From NCBI GenBank assembly GCA_003233545.1, contig QILZ01000256.1, positions 1 through 13,263 of the forward strand: DNA of 13,263 nt. The letters run 5' to 3'. This stretch comes from Spirochaetales bacterium. GTDB taxonomy: Bacteria; Spirochaetota; Spirochaetia; SZUA-6. This document shows positions 6,271 to 13,263 of this stretch, in pieces. The notes beneath the pieces were generated by a model. The model had not been told where the DNA came from, did not search any database, and saw only the letters and a list, made by a program, of their open reading frames with translations. Every line of letters begins with the position of its first letter. The stretch's first letter is position 1. A program made the translations under genes and the position numbers.

Positions 6271-6792
6271 CCCTTGTAGGGTTTATAATTTCCGGCTTTA
6301 TAAAAGCTGACTGTAGCAGTGTCCTTTTGCTGTGGCTCTTTTTAACATTTTCTATTGAATCGTTGAGCATAAGCCTGCCGTTCTTTATTATTCCTACCAT
6401 ATCGCATATTCTTTCAACGTCTCCAAGTATGTGAGTGGAAAAGAATACTGTTTTCCTTCCTTTAAATGAAGAAATAAGGTCGAGCGTTTCTTTCCTCCCC
6501 TCGGGGTCCAGAGCAGATGTGGGTTCGCTGAGTATCGCCTGGGCACTTCGGGCAGAAAACCTATTTTACTTAGATAATTTCTGGTTTTCCTTATATTTTC
6601 ATCCGGAATTTAAGCGTCACCTTTTGTAGGTTTTGCAAGACCAAGAAGAAGGCGTATTGTGGTTGTTTTTCCTGCGCCGTTTGGTCCCAAGTATCCGAAG
6701 ATAACTCCCTCCGGGACTTCAAGGTTGAGATTATCAACTGCCTTTTTACCGTTGAAGTATTTCGACAACGCCTCAGTTTTTATCGCTATCAT
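6251..6792 (-). pseudogene. ABC-2 type exporter ATPase, degraded
   Basis: From the ATG at 6792 the frame encodes a normal N-terminus with Walker A, GPNGAGKTTT (residues 36-45), in the style of NatA/BcrA efflux ATPases. A TAA at 6612-6610 interrupts it after KPTKGDA. The same frame continues past the stop with IPDENIRKTRNYLSKIGFLP, where intact relatives have a few more residues. Near 6541-6555 the sequence jumps and shifts frame to AQAILSEPTSALDPEGRKE, so roughly 70 codons including the LSGG signature are gone. Walker B then reads SEP in place of LLILDEP, which looks like a second collapse between two EP-coding repeats. The remainder (STHILGDVERICDMVGIIKNGRL and on) runs to a TAA at 6253-6251. 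It cannot make a working ATPase and should not be taken as the missing ATPase of the plus-strand importer. Confidence 0.85.
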
Positions 6793-6967
6793 CGTATTTT
6801 TTCCCAAATAGAAAATATATAACCGGACCGAGGATCTCAAAAATTATTATAATAACAACCCATAAGGCTTTTGAACTTCCCCTTATTTCTTCATGGGGGC
6901 GGGAAAAGATATGGGCAAACATCCTGCAATAGGGATTTACACATCTTATACGTGCTATTTCTTTCAT
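6773..6967 (-). CDS. PLDc_N-type small membrane protein, probably 5'-truncated remnant
   Basis: This 64-residue frame contains SSKALWVVIIIIFEILGPVI followed by YFLFGKKYDD, which matches the second half of PLDc_N (phospholipase D nuclease N-terminal) small membrane proteins. The family normally has another membrane helix before this part. Here the first 30 residues (rich in Arg, Cys and His) are not hydrophobic, so the 5' end has probably been lost or replaced. It overlaps the ATPase pseudogene start by 20 nt, as expected for a former translationally coupled efflux cassette. No clear SD precedes the ATG at 6967. It may no longer be functional. Confidence 0.5.
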   Translation of the reverse strand: MKEIARIRCVNPYCRMFAHIFSRPHEEIRGSSKALWVVIIIIFEILGPVIYFLFGKKYDDSDKN

Positions 6968-7001
6968 ATAATCACTGTACTTAAGGAAGTTTTCGACTAC
7001 T

Positions 7002-7017
7002 GAATTTAACTAAATTC
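7002..7017. promoter_or_regulatory. 16-bp inverted repeat upstream of the decayed efflux cassette
   Basis: GAATTTAACTAAATTC has perfect 7-bp arms around AC. It lies 35 bp upstream of the first ATG of the PLDc_N remnant and about 50 bp after the ADP-ribosylglycohydrolase stop. It may be the surviving operator of the cassette. No convincing -10 and -35 pair was found around it. Confidence 0.3.
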
Positions 7018-7050
7018 TTCTTGTGTAATGTAATTGCTCATATTCCTATG

Positions 7051-7160
7051 GAGGAGGTAGTGGTATGTTTAGCACAGTGTACAATTCACTGTTCTATCTG
7101 CAAGTTCGGAGATTTTCAACTCTTTGTATTCTTTCATATAAGTTTTTAAAATATTGTTAA
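7051..7160 (+). other. Orphan strong SD with a 31-codon ORF, antisense to a gene end
   Basis: On the plus strand GGAGGAGG (7050-7057) is followed 7 nt later by ATG (7065) and a 31-codon frame ending in TAA at 7158-7160. The peptide starts MFSTVYNSLFYLQ and has no recognised family. It is antisense to the last codons of the ADP-ribosylglycohydrolase. No good promoter is visible. It may be the relic of a lost gene start or a coincidence. Confidence 0.2.
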
Positions 7161-8439
7161 ACGGCATATACCATTTTGAGTCTATCCTATCTATACCTAA
7201 CTCGACTCCAAGTATAGTTCCCACTTCACCGGCATTACAGTCAACATCATATCCAAACGAAGCCGCTATTTTCATACTTTCTTTAAAATTGCCATTGCCA
7301 AACCATATAGAGGTTATTACAGCAGCAGTATTGGGATATAAGTGTATCCAATTATATTTTTTGAAATATATTTCCACATTATAATATACCTCTTCCCAAT
7401 TATCTTCTAATTTACACCACTTTATAACTTTCTCCGCTAAATATCTAAATTCCGTATTCTCCGGCAAATATTCTAGAGACTTTACTAGTAATTCTTTCAC
7501 ATCGCTATAAATAAATGCGAGGCTCGTAAGAACAGCACTGTGTATACCGCCGTATATTCCATTTCCGGAATGAGATATTTGTGAATCCAAAAAAGCGAGT
7601 TTTGCCGCTTTATATGGTTTTCCGGGAGATAAAAGCCCCTGCACCATGCAACGCATCTGTGCCCCAATCCACTCTTGAAATGGATTGGATAGTTGACCTG
7701 ATAAGGGAGGATATATGCCTCTTTTAAGATTTTCAAGTGCCATATATTCGGCAGACCATCCAAATGGAATATAAGATATCCATTTTTTTGCTATATCTTC
7801 TGATGTTACGTTCCCCTTATTTTCTTCATAAGCCAATAGAAATGCTATCTCATAGGTTATATCGTCATTTACTGTATCAGGTTCTCTTAAATATCCTCCA
7901 AGACTATTTCCGAATGCCTCAACAAGATTTTTATGATTGTAACCTTCTATAAAAGTTCCCATAGATGCACCGCAGATCTGCCCAATCCATCCGCCGTAAA
8001 TTTTCTTTTTTAATTCAGCTATGTTTAATTTATAGTCTTTATCAGGAGGAAACCCTTTAGATATCTTATCCCACTCTATCGGGCGAATGAATTTATGATA
8101 AGGGTGTTCCCGGATTTTTATTGATCGATTTAAAAAGAAAAATATTTCAGAAGTAATAGCCCTAAGAGGAGCCGAATCATCCTTATTTAGAAATGCAAGT
8201 CCTTTTTCCAAAAGAGCTTCTGACTCTGTAACATCTTTTCCCATATTCTCTACGGATTGAACTGCCCCGGCCATTAGACATTCTGGTGCACCGGATCCGG
8301 GGACATTACTTTTCCAAAAAAGTCTAATGATACTATCATAAAATTCCTCAAAACTATCTATTCCTTCCCATTTGGGTTTAAAAGTTTTTTCCGGTTTTGC
8401 ATGCATCCTTAAATTATGCTCTATTTCCCAGGCTTTCAT
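7069..8439 (-). CDS. ADP-ribosylglycohydrolase-family protein (DraG/ARH superfamily)
   Basis: The family consists of cytoplasmic, Mg-dependent enzymes that cleave ADP-ribose or related N- and O-glycosidic bonds. I place the start at the ATG at 8439, 2 nt after the permease stop, giving 456 residues. A longer frame reaching 8649 lies entirely inside the permease. The ARH domain starts near residue 145 (KKIYGGWIGQICGASMG). The first metal motif is NDD at 191-193 in DTVNDDITYEIAF, and the second is DVDCNAGEVGTILG (398-411). In DraG these read TDD and DxDT, so threonines are replaced by N191 and C401. About 145 residues precede the domain and match nothing I know. Its place as last gene of a nucleoside-type importer operon suggests that it hydrolyses an imported N-glycoside rather than reversing protein ADP-ribosylation. 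That function is inferred. Confidence 0.82.
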   Translation of the reverse strand: MKAWEIEHNLRMHAKPEKTFKPKWEGIDSFEEFYDSIIRLFWKSNVPGSGAPECLMAGAVQSVENMGKDVTESEALLEKGLAFLNKDDSAPLRAITSEIFFFLNRSIKIREHPYHKFIRPIEWDKISKGFPPDKDYKLNIAELKKKIYGGWIGQICGASMGTFIEGYNHKNLVEAFGNSLGGYLREPDTVNDDITYEIAFLLAYEENKGNVTSEDIAKKWISYIPFGWSAEYMALENLKRGIYPPLSGQLSNPFQEWIGAQMRCMVQGLLSPGKPYKAAKLAFLDSQISHSGNGIYGGIHSAVLTSLAFIYSDVKELLVKSLEYLPENTEFRYLAEKVIKWCKLEDNWEEVYYNVEIYFKKYNWIHLYPNTAAVITSIWFGNGNFKESMKIAASFGYDVDCNAGEVGTILGVELGIDRIDSKWYMPFNNILKTYMKEYKELKISELADRTVNCTLC

Positions 8440-8441
8440 AA

Positions 8442-9335
8442 TTACAAACTTCCTTTTCTTTTTTGTTTTGAATATACATATAGGGCAAATAAAGTGGCAA
8501 TATATGGCGCCATAGATGTAAACTGAGGAGGAATAGATGAATTTTGAAGCATTACTCCCAATGCACCAAAAAATCCGAAGAGCAGGGAAAGGAGAAGTAT
8601 CCCTAAAGGCCTTGCCTTTACCAATATTATTATAGTCAAAGATATCCATCCTCTTCCATTTGACATATTTTCGCTGAAAAGATTAATATAACCCAGTGAA
8701 AGAAATGCACCTGCTATACCGCAAAAAAGACCGGAAAGAACAGCAGAAATAAATTTTACTGTTAGAGGATTTATACCCAAAGACCTTGTTGCCACTTCTT
8801 CTTCTCCTGTGGCACGCAGTCTTAAACCAAAACTTGTATGGAATATAACTATATCAACTATTATAGCTAACAAGAAGCCTATATAGACTATAGCCGAATA
8901 ACCGCTTATAACCTTTCCAAGTAGGGGAATATGATCTAAAAAAGGTATTTTCCATGAAGGAATACTAATAATCTTAGATGATATAAATGCACCCTTAACA
9001 TGAAAAGTGCTTCTCAATAAATATGTAGTACCTCCTAATGCCAGCATATTTATTGCAATCCCGGTTACAAATTCATCACTATGAAGATATACAGCAAAAA
9101 AAGAAAAAAGGGTGGAAAGTATAATACTTGAAATTATGGCAAATAAAAGGCCTATAGCCCAGCTTCCAAAAAAGTAGCTTCCAATTACACCAAAGTATGC
9201 ACCTGTGAGCATCATTCCTTCCATGGCGATATTAAATACATTAGCGTAATATGTAAATGCTCCTCCTAAAGCCGCAAGTAGTATTGGTGTTGCACTATTT
9301 ATTGATTCTTTAAGTAAGACTGCAAAGAAGTTCAA
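8442..9335 (-). CDS. Nucleoside-type (BMP family) ABC transporter permease, second subunit
   Basis: This 297-residue inner-membrane protein has the hallmarks of the YufQ/NupQ (COG1079) permeases: ATPILLAALGGAF at about 15-27, then VFNIAMEGMMLTGAYFG, with hydrophobic segments throughout. GLRLRATGEEEVATRSLGI (about 171-189) is the cytoplasmic coupling loop, and GRGWISLTIIILVKARPLG is another conserved stretch. It starts with TTG at 9335 inside TTGA, overlapping the first permease's stop by 4 nt, with a G-rich GGGTGGTG upstream, so translation is probably coupled. It should pair with the larger permease to form the channel for a nucleoside or similar ligand. Confidence 0.9.
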   Translation of the reverse strand: MNFFAVLLKESINSATPILLAALGGAFTYYANVFNIAMEGMMLTGAYFGVIGSYFFGSWAIGLLFAIISSIILSTLFSFFAVYLHSDEFVTGIAINMLALGGTTYLLRSTFHVKGAFISSKIISIPSWKIPFLDHIPLLGKVISGYSAIVYIGFLLAIIVDIVIFHTSFGLRLRATGEEEVATRSLGINPLTVKFISAVLSGLFCGIAGAFLSLGYINLFSENMSNGRGWISLTIIILVKARPLGILLLSLLFGFFGALGVMLQNSSIPPQFTSMAPYIATLFALYVYSKQKRKGSL

Positions 9336-10384
9336 CTATTTTTCACCACCCTTCTCGTTTTTACTAATGCCTTAAGTTTCCCGCCATAAAGGTCAATAGT
9401 TGCCCGGGTAGCTACTACGGAAATCACAATAATAGCTTCTATAACAAGTATGAATTCAGAGGGTACGGATGTATCAAATTCCATACCTATCCCGCCTGCC
9501 TTTAATGCCCCGAAAAAGAAGGCAAAAATCACCGTCATAATCACATCATTATTTGCAATCATAGCAAGCATAACACCATCCCATCCGAAGTTTCCCCCTA
9601 TGCCCTTCATAAAACGATGCTGTGTTCCGCCAAGAATTAGTATTCCCCCTGCAAGTCCGGACAGTGCTCCGCTGTAAAGCATTGCCAAAGAGTAGTCCCT
9701 TTCTGTTTTACATCCGCCAACAGCTGCAAATCTCTGGTTTAAGCCGATCATATGCCATTCATATCCGATACCCCAGCGCTTTACAATCCACCATGTGAAA
9801 ATTGCTACTAAAACAGCTAAATAAATCCCTTTGTTAAACTGATCGGGTGTTGCTAACGTAAATGCCTTTCTTATCGCAGTGGTAGATGCCACATACGCTT
9901 TAGGGTCTAAAAACGGATATGTTACCAGATAGGTAGTGAAATATTCAGCAATAAAATTCAGCATTAAAGTGCTTACAAATTCATCCATATTATATTTCTG
10001 ACGAAAAAAAGCCGCCAGGCCGCTCCAAAGTGCACCGGCAGCTGCAGCACCTATAAGAATTAGAGGTATAGATATCCAGACAGGAAACGGAAGATATATA
10101 CCAAGTAAGGCAGCTGTTATAGCTCCTATAAGGAACTGTCCGGGCTGCCCTAAATTTATTGCACCTGCATCCCATGCCATTGCTGCGGAAAGGCCTGTAA
10201 GTATCAATGGTGTTGCAGCGTTTAATGTGGAAATTATAGAAAGCAGACTGCCTAAACTATAGCCGAAAAGCGCTTTGTAAACCTCCAAAGGAGATTTGCC
10301 CTGCATTTTAACAATAAGTATGCTTAATATTAACCCAACTATTAGCCCCAAAATGCCTACTATGAATTTTCTAAATCTAGACAT
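9332..10384 (-). CDS. Nucleoside-type (BMP family) ABC transporter permease, first subunit
   Basis: This inner-membrane subunit, 350 residues from the ATG at 10384, resembles YufP/NupP (COG4603) permeases. After an N-terminal membrane helix it has TPLILTGLSAAMAWDAGAIN, then LGQPGQFLIGA, the conserved GQ motif, and a coupling loop GLNQRFAAVGGCKTERD. FMKGIGGNFGWDGVMLAMIA near the end is also typical. I prefer the ATG at 10384 because AGGTG lies about 9 nt upstream. A GTG at 10396 would add four residues but lacks an SD. It overlaps the 3' end of the ATPase gene by 8 nt. Confidence 0.9.
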   Translation of the reverse strand: MSRFRKFIVGILGLIVGLILSILIVKMQGKSPLEVYKALFGYSLGSLLSIISTLNAATPLILTGLSAAMAWDAGAINLGQPGQFLIGAITAALLGIYLPFPVWISIPLILIGAAAAGALWSGLAAFFRQKYNMDEFVSTLMLNFIAEYFTTYLVTYPFLDPKAYVASTTAIRKAFTLATPDQFNKGIYLAVLVAIFTWWIVKRWGIGYEWHMIGLNQRFAAVGGCKTERDYSLAMLYSGALSGLAGGILILGGTQHRFMKGIGGNFGWDGVMLAMIANNDVIMTVIFAFFFGALKAGGIGMEFDTSVPSEFILVIEAIIVISVVATRATIDLYGGKLKALVKTRRVVKNS

Positions 10385-11897
10385 TTTCTTTGACACCTAA
10401 CATGTATGCACCAAGATCTTCCTTTGTTGTTTCCGAAGGATCTAGTATTCCGGTTATTTTCCCTTCCCTCATTACCATTAAACGGTCACTCAAGTTAAAA
10501 AGCTCATCCAAATCCGCAGATATAAGCAGTATGGCAATACCATGTTCTCTCATATCTAATATCTTTTTATGTATGAATTCTATAGTTCCGACATCAAGTC
10601 CCCGTGCGGGTTGATCAAGCAGTAAAAATGGAGTATTAAGAGTAAATTCTCTTGCCACTACTACCTTCTGTTGATTTCCGCCCGAGAGCGAGATGCACTG
10701 CTCGGAAATACTTCTGCAGACAATAGAAAAATCTTTTATTAGCCTCTGTGCGAATATCTCGCCTTTATTCCAATTTATCGTAAACGGCAGATTATGCATT
10801 TCATTCTTAATATGGTGTGTCATTATAAGATTCTCTTTAATACTGCCTTTTAATGCAAGGCCTGTATATTTACGGTCTTCACTGACAAAGCCGATATATT
10901 TTCTTCTATCTCTGATAGCTATGTTAGTTACATCGATTCCTTTAACCGATATTTTGCCGGAAGATAAAGCCATAGCTCCGATTAGAGCTTCCACTAATTC
11001 AAACTGTCCATTTCCTTCGATGCCGGCCAACCCTAATATCTCACCTTCATAGACATTAAACCGGACAGGGCCCAGTGTTTTCCTTTTTATAGAATTAACG
11101 GTAATATTATCAACTTCTAAGACAGCTTTCCCGGGAGTTTTAAAAGGTTTGTTAACCCTGAATATTACATCCCTTCCAACCATCATATTGGCAAGTACAT
11201 TCTTTGTAATATCTTTATTCAAAATAGTATCAACCTTTTTTCCTTTACGCATTACTGTTATTCTATCCGATATTTCTAACACCTCATCAAGCTTATGGCT
11301 GATAAAGACTATAGTTTTGCCCATCTCTTTTAGTTTTCTAAGTCTCCCGAAAAGCTCTTCTATCTCCTGCGGGGTAAGCACTGCGGTCGGTTCATCCATT
11401 ATAACAATCTCTACTTTTCTAAACATCTGTTTAAGTATTTCTACTTTCTGCTGAGCGGCTACCGATATATCAGAAGCAGCTGCATTTATATCAATTTCAA
11501 ATCCATAGGCTTCGGAAAGACTCTTTATTATTGATTTTGCCTTTCTTTTATCCAAAAGCCCGCCGAATTTAGATAGATCTTTTTCACTTCCCAGTATGAC
11601 GTTTTCGTATACTTTAAAGGATGGGATAAGCATAAATTCCTGATGAACCATTCCAATGCCCATTTTCATTGCTTGATAGGGGGCTGAAAAAATTACATGA
11701 CAATCTTTTATGAATATTTTCCCTGAAGAGGGTTTTATGAGACCGGAAAGAATCTTCATAAGTGTAGATTTACCTGCTCCGTTCTCGCCTACTATGGAGT
11801 GGACTTCTCCCTTCTTTAATGACCAATCTACATTTTCTAATGCTAAAACTTCAGGGGGGTATATCTTGTATATCCCCCTCATTTCAATATATGGCAA
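10377..11897 (-). CDS. Nucleoside-type (BMP family) ABC transporter ATP-binding protein, two NBDs
   Basis: This 506-residue cytoplasmic ATPase has two fused nucleotide-binding domains, as in YufO/NupO and RbsA-like proteins. NBD1 has Walker A GENGAGKST (37-45), Q-loop Q86, and Walker B IVIMDEPTA (164-172) with H201. Its signature is weak (ISVAAQQK, 144-151). NBD2 has a degenerate Walker A (GIEGNGQ, 292-298), a perfect signature LSGGNQQK (404-411), and Walker B LLLDQP (425-430) with Q in place of the catalytic E, which is normal for this family. One composite site therefore probably does most of the hydrolysis. The start is TTG at 11897, 3 nt after the binding-protein stop, with GGGAGAAG in the end of the preceding gene. 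The next ATG (11882) lacks an SD and would cut into the first strand. Confidence 0.93.
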   Translation of the reverse strand: MPYIEMRGIYKIYPPEVLALENVDWSLKKGEVHSIVGENGAGKSTLMKILSGLIKPSSGKIFIKDCHVIFSAPYQAMKMGIGMVHQEFMLIPSFKVYENVILGSEKDLSKFGGLLDKRKAKSIIKSLSEAYGFEIDINAAASDISVAAQQKVEILKQMFRKVEIVIMDEPTAVLTPQEIEELFGRLRKLKEMGKTIVFISHKLDEVLEISDRITVMRKGKKVDTILNKDITKNVLANMMVGRDVIFRVNKPFKTPGKAVLEVDNITVNSIKRKTLGPVRFNVYEGEILGLAGIEGNGQFELVEALIGAMALSSGKISVKGIDVTNIAIRDRRKYIGFVSEDRKYTGLALKGSIKENLIMTHHIKNEMHNLPFTINWNKGEIFAQRLIKDFSIVCRSISEQCISLSGGNQQKVVVAREFTLNTPFLLLDQPARGLDVGTIEFIHKKILDMREHGIAILLISADLDELFNLSDRLMVMREGKITGILDPSETTKEDLGAYMLGVKENV

Positions 11898-11900
11898 TTC

Positions 11901-12914
11901 TTACATATCTTCTCCCGCTTTATACGGTTCTATTTTTAGCTTGCCGTCTGCAATGGACTGCTGCAGCCTTTCAATTCTATCTATTACACCTTTTGGTAAT
12001 ATTTTCTTAGTATAATCATCTATGGCAAGGCCAACCATACCTTCTTTTACACCAAAACTATAGAGGTGTCCCCTTTTGAAAGTCCCGTCCAGTATCATTT
12101 TATATATTTTGTACATAGACTTTCCAACTTCTTTTAAATCACTTGTTATCACATGTCCCGGAGCAATACTATTCTCGTTACTATCTACCCCTATAGCATA
12201 TTTACCAACCTCTTTAGCTGCTTTAAGCACGCCTATTCCTGCCAGAGCGGCAACCTGAAATACTACATCCGCACCCTGAGCATAAAGCTGTAGTGCGGCC
12301 TGTTTACCCTTCGCAGGATCATCCCAATTACCGATATATACTATTTTAACCTTGGTAGCGGGGTCGATATAATGCGCTCCCTTTTTATATCCATACATAA
12401 ATGCTTTAATTACTATGTCGTCATCTCCTCCTACAGCACCTATTATCTTTTGCGGATTTATTCCCGGCAATTGCGTAAGAGTAGTTGTTATAGCTGCAGT
12501 GGCACCGGCAAGAAACGCTCCTTCTTCCTGTCTAAATACAACACTTGTTATTAAGTGCTTCGGATCTTTAACATTGGTATCCACATTTACAAAAACCTTC
12601 TTTGGAAACCTATCTGCTATCCGGGCCAGCTCTTTTTCAAAGCCATAAGAAATAACAAAGATGACATCTGCCCATCTCGCTGCTGTCAAAAGGCTGGGAT
12701 AGTATAAAGAGGGGTCGAATTTACATTCCAACACTTTTACTTTGACACCAAACTCTTTTTTTATCTGCATTAACCCGGCATATCCCGAATCATAAAAAGC
12801 ATGATCTCCAAGCGATCCATTAATAACATATGCTATTTTTGTTGGGGCAGCTGCAAAAACTGCAATACTACTTGCTAAAAGCAGAGTCATTAGAATTAAC
12901 GATATTTTTTTCAT
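11901..12914 (-). CDS. PnrA/BMP-family periplasmic nucleoside-binding protein
   Basis: This 337-residue secreted protein should supply ligand to the ATPase and permeases downstream. The signal peptide (KK at 2-3, hydrophobic core 4-18) probably ends after AVFA at 21. There is no lipobox cysteine, although PnrA/TmpC relatives are often lipoproteins. Family motifs are NGSLGDHAFYDSGYAGL (32-48, with ligand-contacting D37, F40 and D42 by analogy to PnrA), FRQEEGAFLAGATAA (127-141), GGDDDIV in place of the usual GG-D-P stretch, and IGVDSNEN (241-248) with D244. PnrA proteins bind purine nucleosides, but related proteins take riboflavin (RfuA) or autoinducer-type ligands, so the exact ligand is open. 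The RBS GGAAGGTG lies at 12922-12929. It is the first gene of the operon. Confidence 0.92.
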   Translation of the reverse strand: MKKISLILMTLLLASSIAVFAAAPTKIAYVINGSLGDHAFYDSGYAGLMQIKKEFGVKVKVLECKFDPSLYYPSLLTAARWADVIFVISYGFEKELARIADRFPKKVFVNVDTNVKDPKHLITSVVFRQEEGAFLAGATAAITTTLTQLPGINPQKIIGAVGGDDDIVIKAFMYGYKKGAHYIDPATKVKIVYIGNWDDPAKGKQAALQLYAQGADVVFQVAALAGIGVLKAAKEVGKYAIGVDSNENSIAPGHVITSDLKEVGKSMYKIYKMILDGTFKRGHLYSFGVKEGMVGLAIDDYTKKILPKGVIDRIERLQQSIADGKLKIEPYKAGEDM

Positions 12915-12966
12915 ACTTTACACCTTCCGATAGATTTTAAATAAAATAAAAATTCCCTTTGTAATC

Positions 12967-12995
12967 AAACTAGTATGATATATATCATTTGTCAA
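12967..12995 (-). promoter_or_regulatory. Promoter of the nucleoside importer operon, with 14-bp palindrome
   Basis: On the minus strand TTGACA (12995-12990) is followed after 17 bp by TAGTTT (12972-12967), a poor -10 matching three of six bases. ATGATATATATCAT (12975-12988), a perfect palindrome, fills the spacer. A strong -35, a weak -10 and an operator between them suggest regulated transcription. The regulator is not in the window. The leader would be about 45 nt with no visible riboswitch. Confidence 0.5.
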
Positions 12996-13046
12996 TTACC
13001 AAAATAATTTATTCGAGGGCAGTAAGTTCTCTTTTAAAGCTCTGCA

Positions 13047-13070
13047 GATGTATTCGGAAGCAGATACATC
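13047..13070 (-). terminator. Stem-loop directly after the aminotransferase stop
   Basis: GATGTAT (13047-13053) and ATACATC (13064-13070) form perfect 7-bp arms with a 10-nt loop, immediately after the TAG at 13073-13071 on the minus strand. No T-tract follows and the stem is AT-rich, so it would be a weak intrinsic terminator or an mRNA 3'-end stabiliser. Confidence 0.3.
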
Positions 13071-13263
13071 CTATTTTGATGCAAGACCACTTATGCTGTC
13101 GATTAGGTAATCAAGTGCTTCTTTCGTCTGTCCCGGATTAATCGGTAGGGTTATAAGATTCTTTACTATCGATTCGGCAACCGGAAACTGCCCCTCTTTA
13201 AATCCTCTCTTTTTAAAAGCCCATGTTAAAGGCACTATCGGCGTATAATGAGTTCCCATTTTA
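13071..13263 (-). CDS. DegT/DnrJ/EryC1/StrS-family aminotransferase, C-terminal end
   Basis: Only the last 63 codons are present and the frame is open at the right edge. The pattern GTHYTPIVPLTWAFKKRGFK, then FPVAESIVKNLITLPINPGQ and TKEALDYLIDSI, matches the C-terminal end of PLP-dependent sugar aminotransferases, where a histidine in VHY.P.H contacts the cofactor region and FPVAE...LSLP..P.LT is a family signature. Such enzymes transfer an amino group to keto-sugar nucleotides in polysaccharide or glycan synthesis. The lysine that binds PLP lies outside the window. A separate promoter and a hairpin lie between this gene and the importer operon, so the two are probably separate transcription units. 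Confidence 0.75.
   Translation of the reverse strand, partial: KMGTHYTPIVPLTWAFKKRGFKEGQFPVAESIVKNLITLPINPGQTKEALDYLIDSISGLASK

Noticed and set aside
6243..6629. Two plus-strand frames of 63 and 64 codons
   Set aside because: They are antisense shadows of the decayed ATPase, whose protein sequence is clearly readable on the minus strand. No SD or family match supports them.
8440..8649. Upstream extension of the ADP-ribosylglycohydrolase frame
   Set aside because: The extra 70 codons lie wholly inside the permease gene and have no conserved features. The ATG at 8439, just after the permease stop, is the natural start.
12988..12995. TTTGTCAA shared with the xyl intergenic region as a common operator
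   Set aside because: In each case it is just the reverse of a TTGACA -35 box followed by AA. The surrounding bases do not match.

Overview
The window looks like a chromosomal, carbohydrate- and nucleoside-oriented region of a spirochaete with moderately low GC. The best lineage clue is the periplasmic binding protein at 5105-6196. Its signal peptide ends VFA and is followed by GGTKE, a mature N-terminus typical of Treponema/Spirochaeta/Sphaerochaeta binding proteins. The PnrA/TmpC-type transporter and the class II xylose isomerase fit but are not diagnostic, and Thermotogota or Firmicutes cannot be excluded by eye.

Left region, 1-3183, minus strand: xylose isomerase (xylA), then a ROK-family repressor, then the N-terminal 183 codons of an alpha-D-phosphohexomutase that runs off the left edge. 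They appear to form one operon read from a consensus promoter (TTGACA, 17 bp, TATAAT) at 3218-3246.

Divergent operon, 3265-6196, plus strand: two inner-membrane permeases and a periplasmic binding protein of the PotBCD/AfuA type, with no ATPase gene. Its promoter mirrors the xylA promoter across a nested palindrome, so the two operons are probably co-regulated, plausibly by the ROK repressor. The permease-to-binding-protein gap holds the strongest Shine-Dalgarno sequence in the window, and it leads only to an ATG-TAA start-stop. A second ATG-stop lies in the xylA-ROK gap.

Middle, about 6237-7068: a decayed export cassette on the minus strand, consisting of a PLDc_N-type small membrane protein remnant and an ABC-2 ATPase pseudogene. 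The pseudogene has a stop codon, a frameshift and two internal deletions that remove the signature motif and Walker B.

Right region, 7069-12995, minus strand: a compact five-gene operon with a PnrA/BMP-type binding protein, a double-NBD ATPase, two permeases and an ADP-ribosylglycohydrolase-family enzyme. Cistrons overlap or lie 2-3 nt apart, and two of them start with TTG. This is a nucleoside-type importer with an N-glycosidase-like enzyme as its last gene, which suggests uptake and cleavage of an N-glycoside. Its promoter carries a perfect 14-bp palindrome between the -35 and the expected -10. The right edge holds the last 63 codons of a DegT/DnrJ/EryC1-type sugar aminotransferase.

I saw no tRNA, rRNA, CRISPR array, insertion sequence or recognisable riboswitch.
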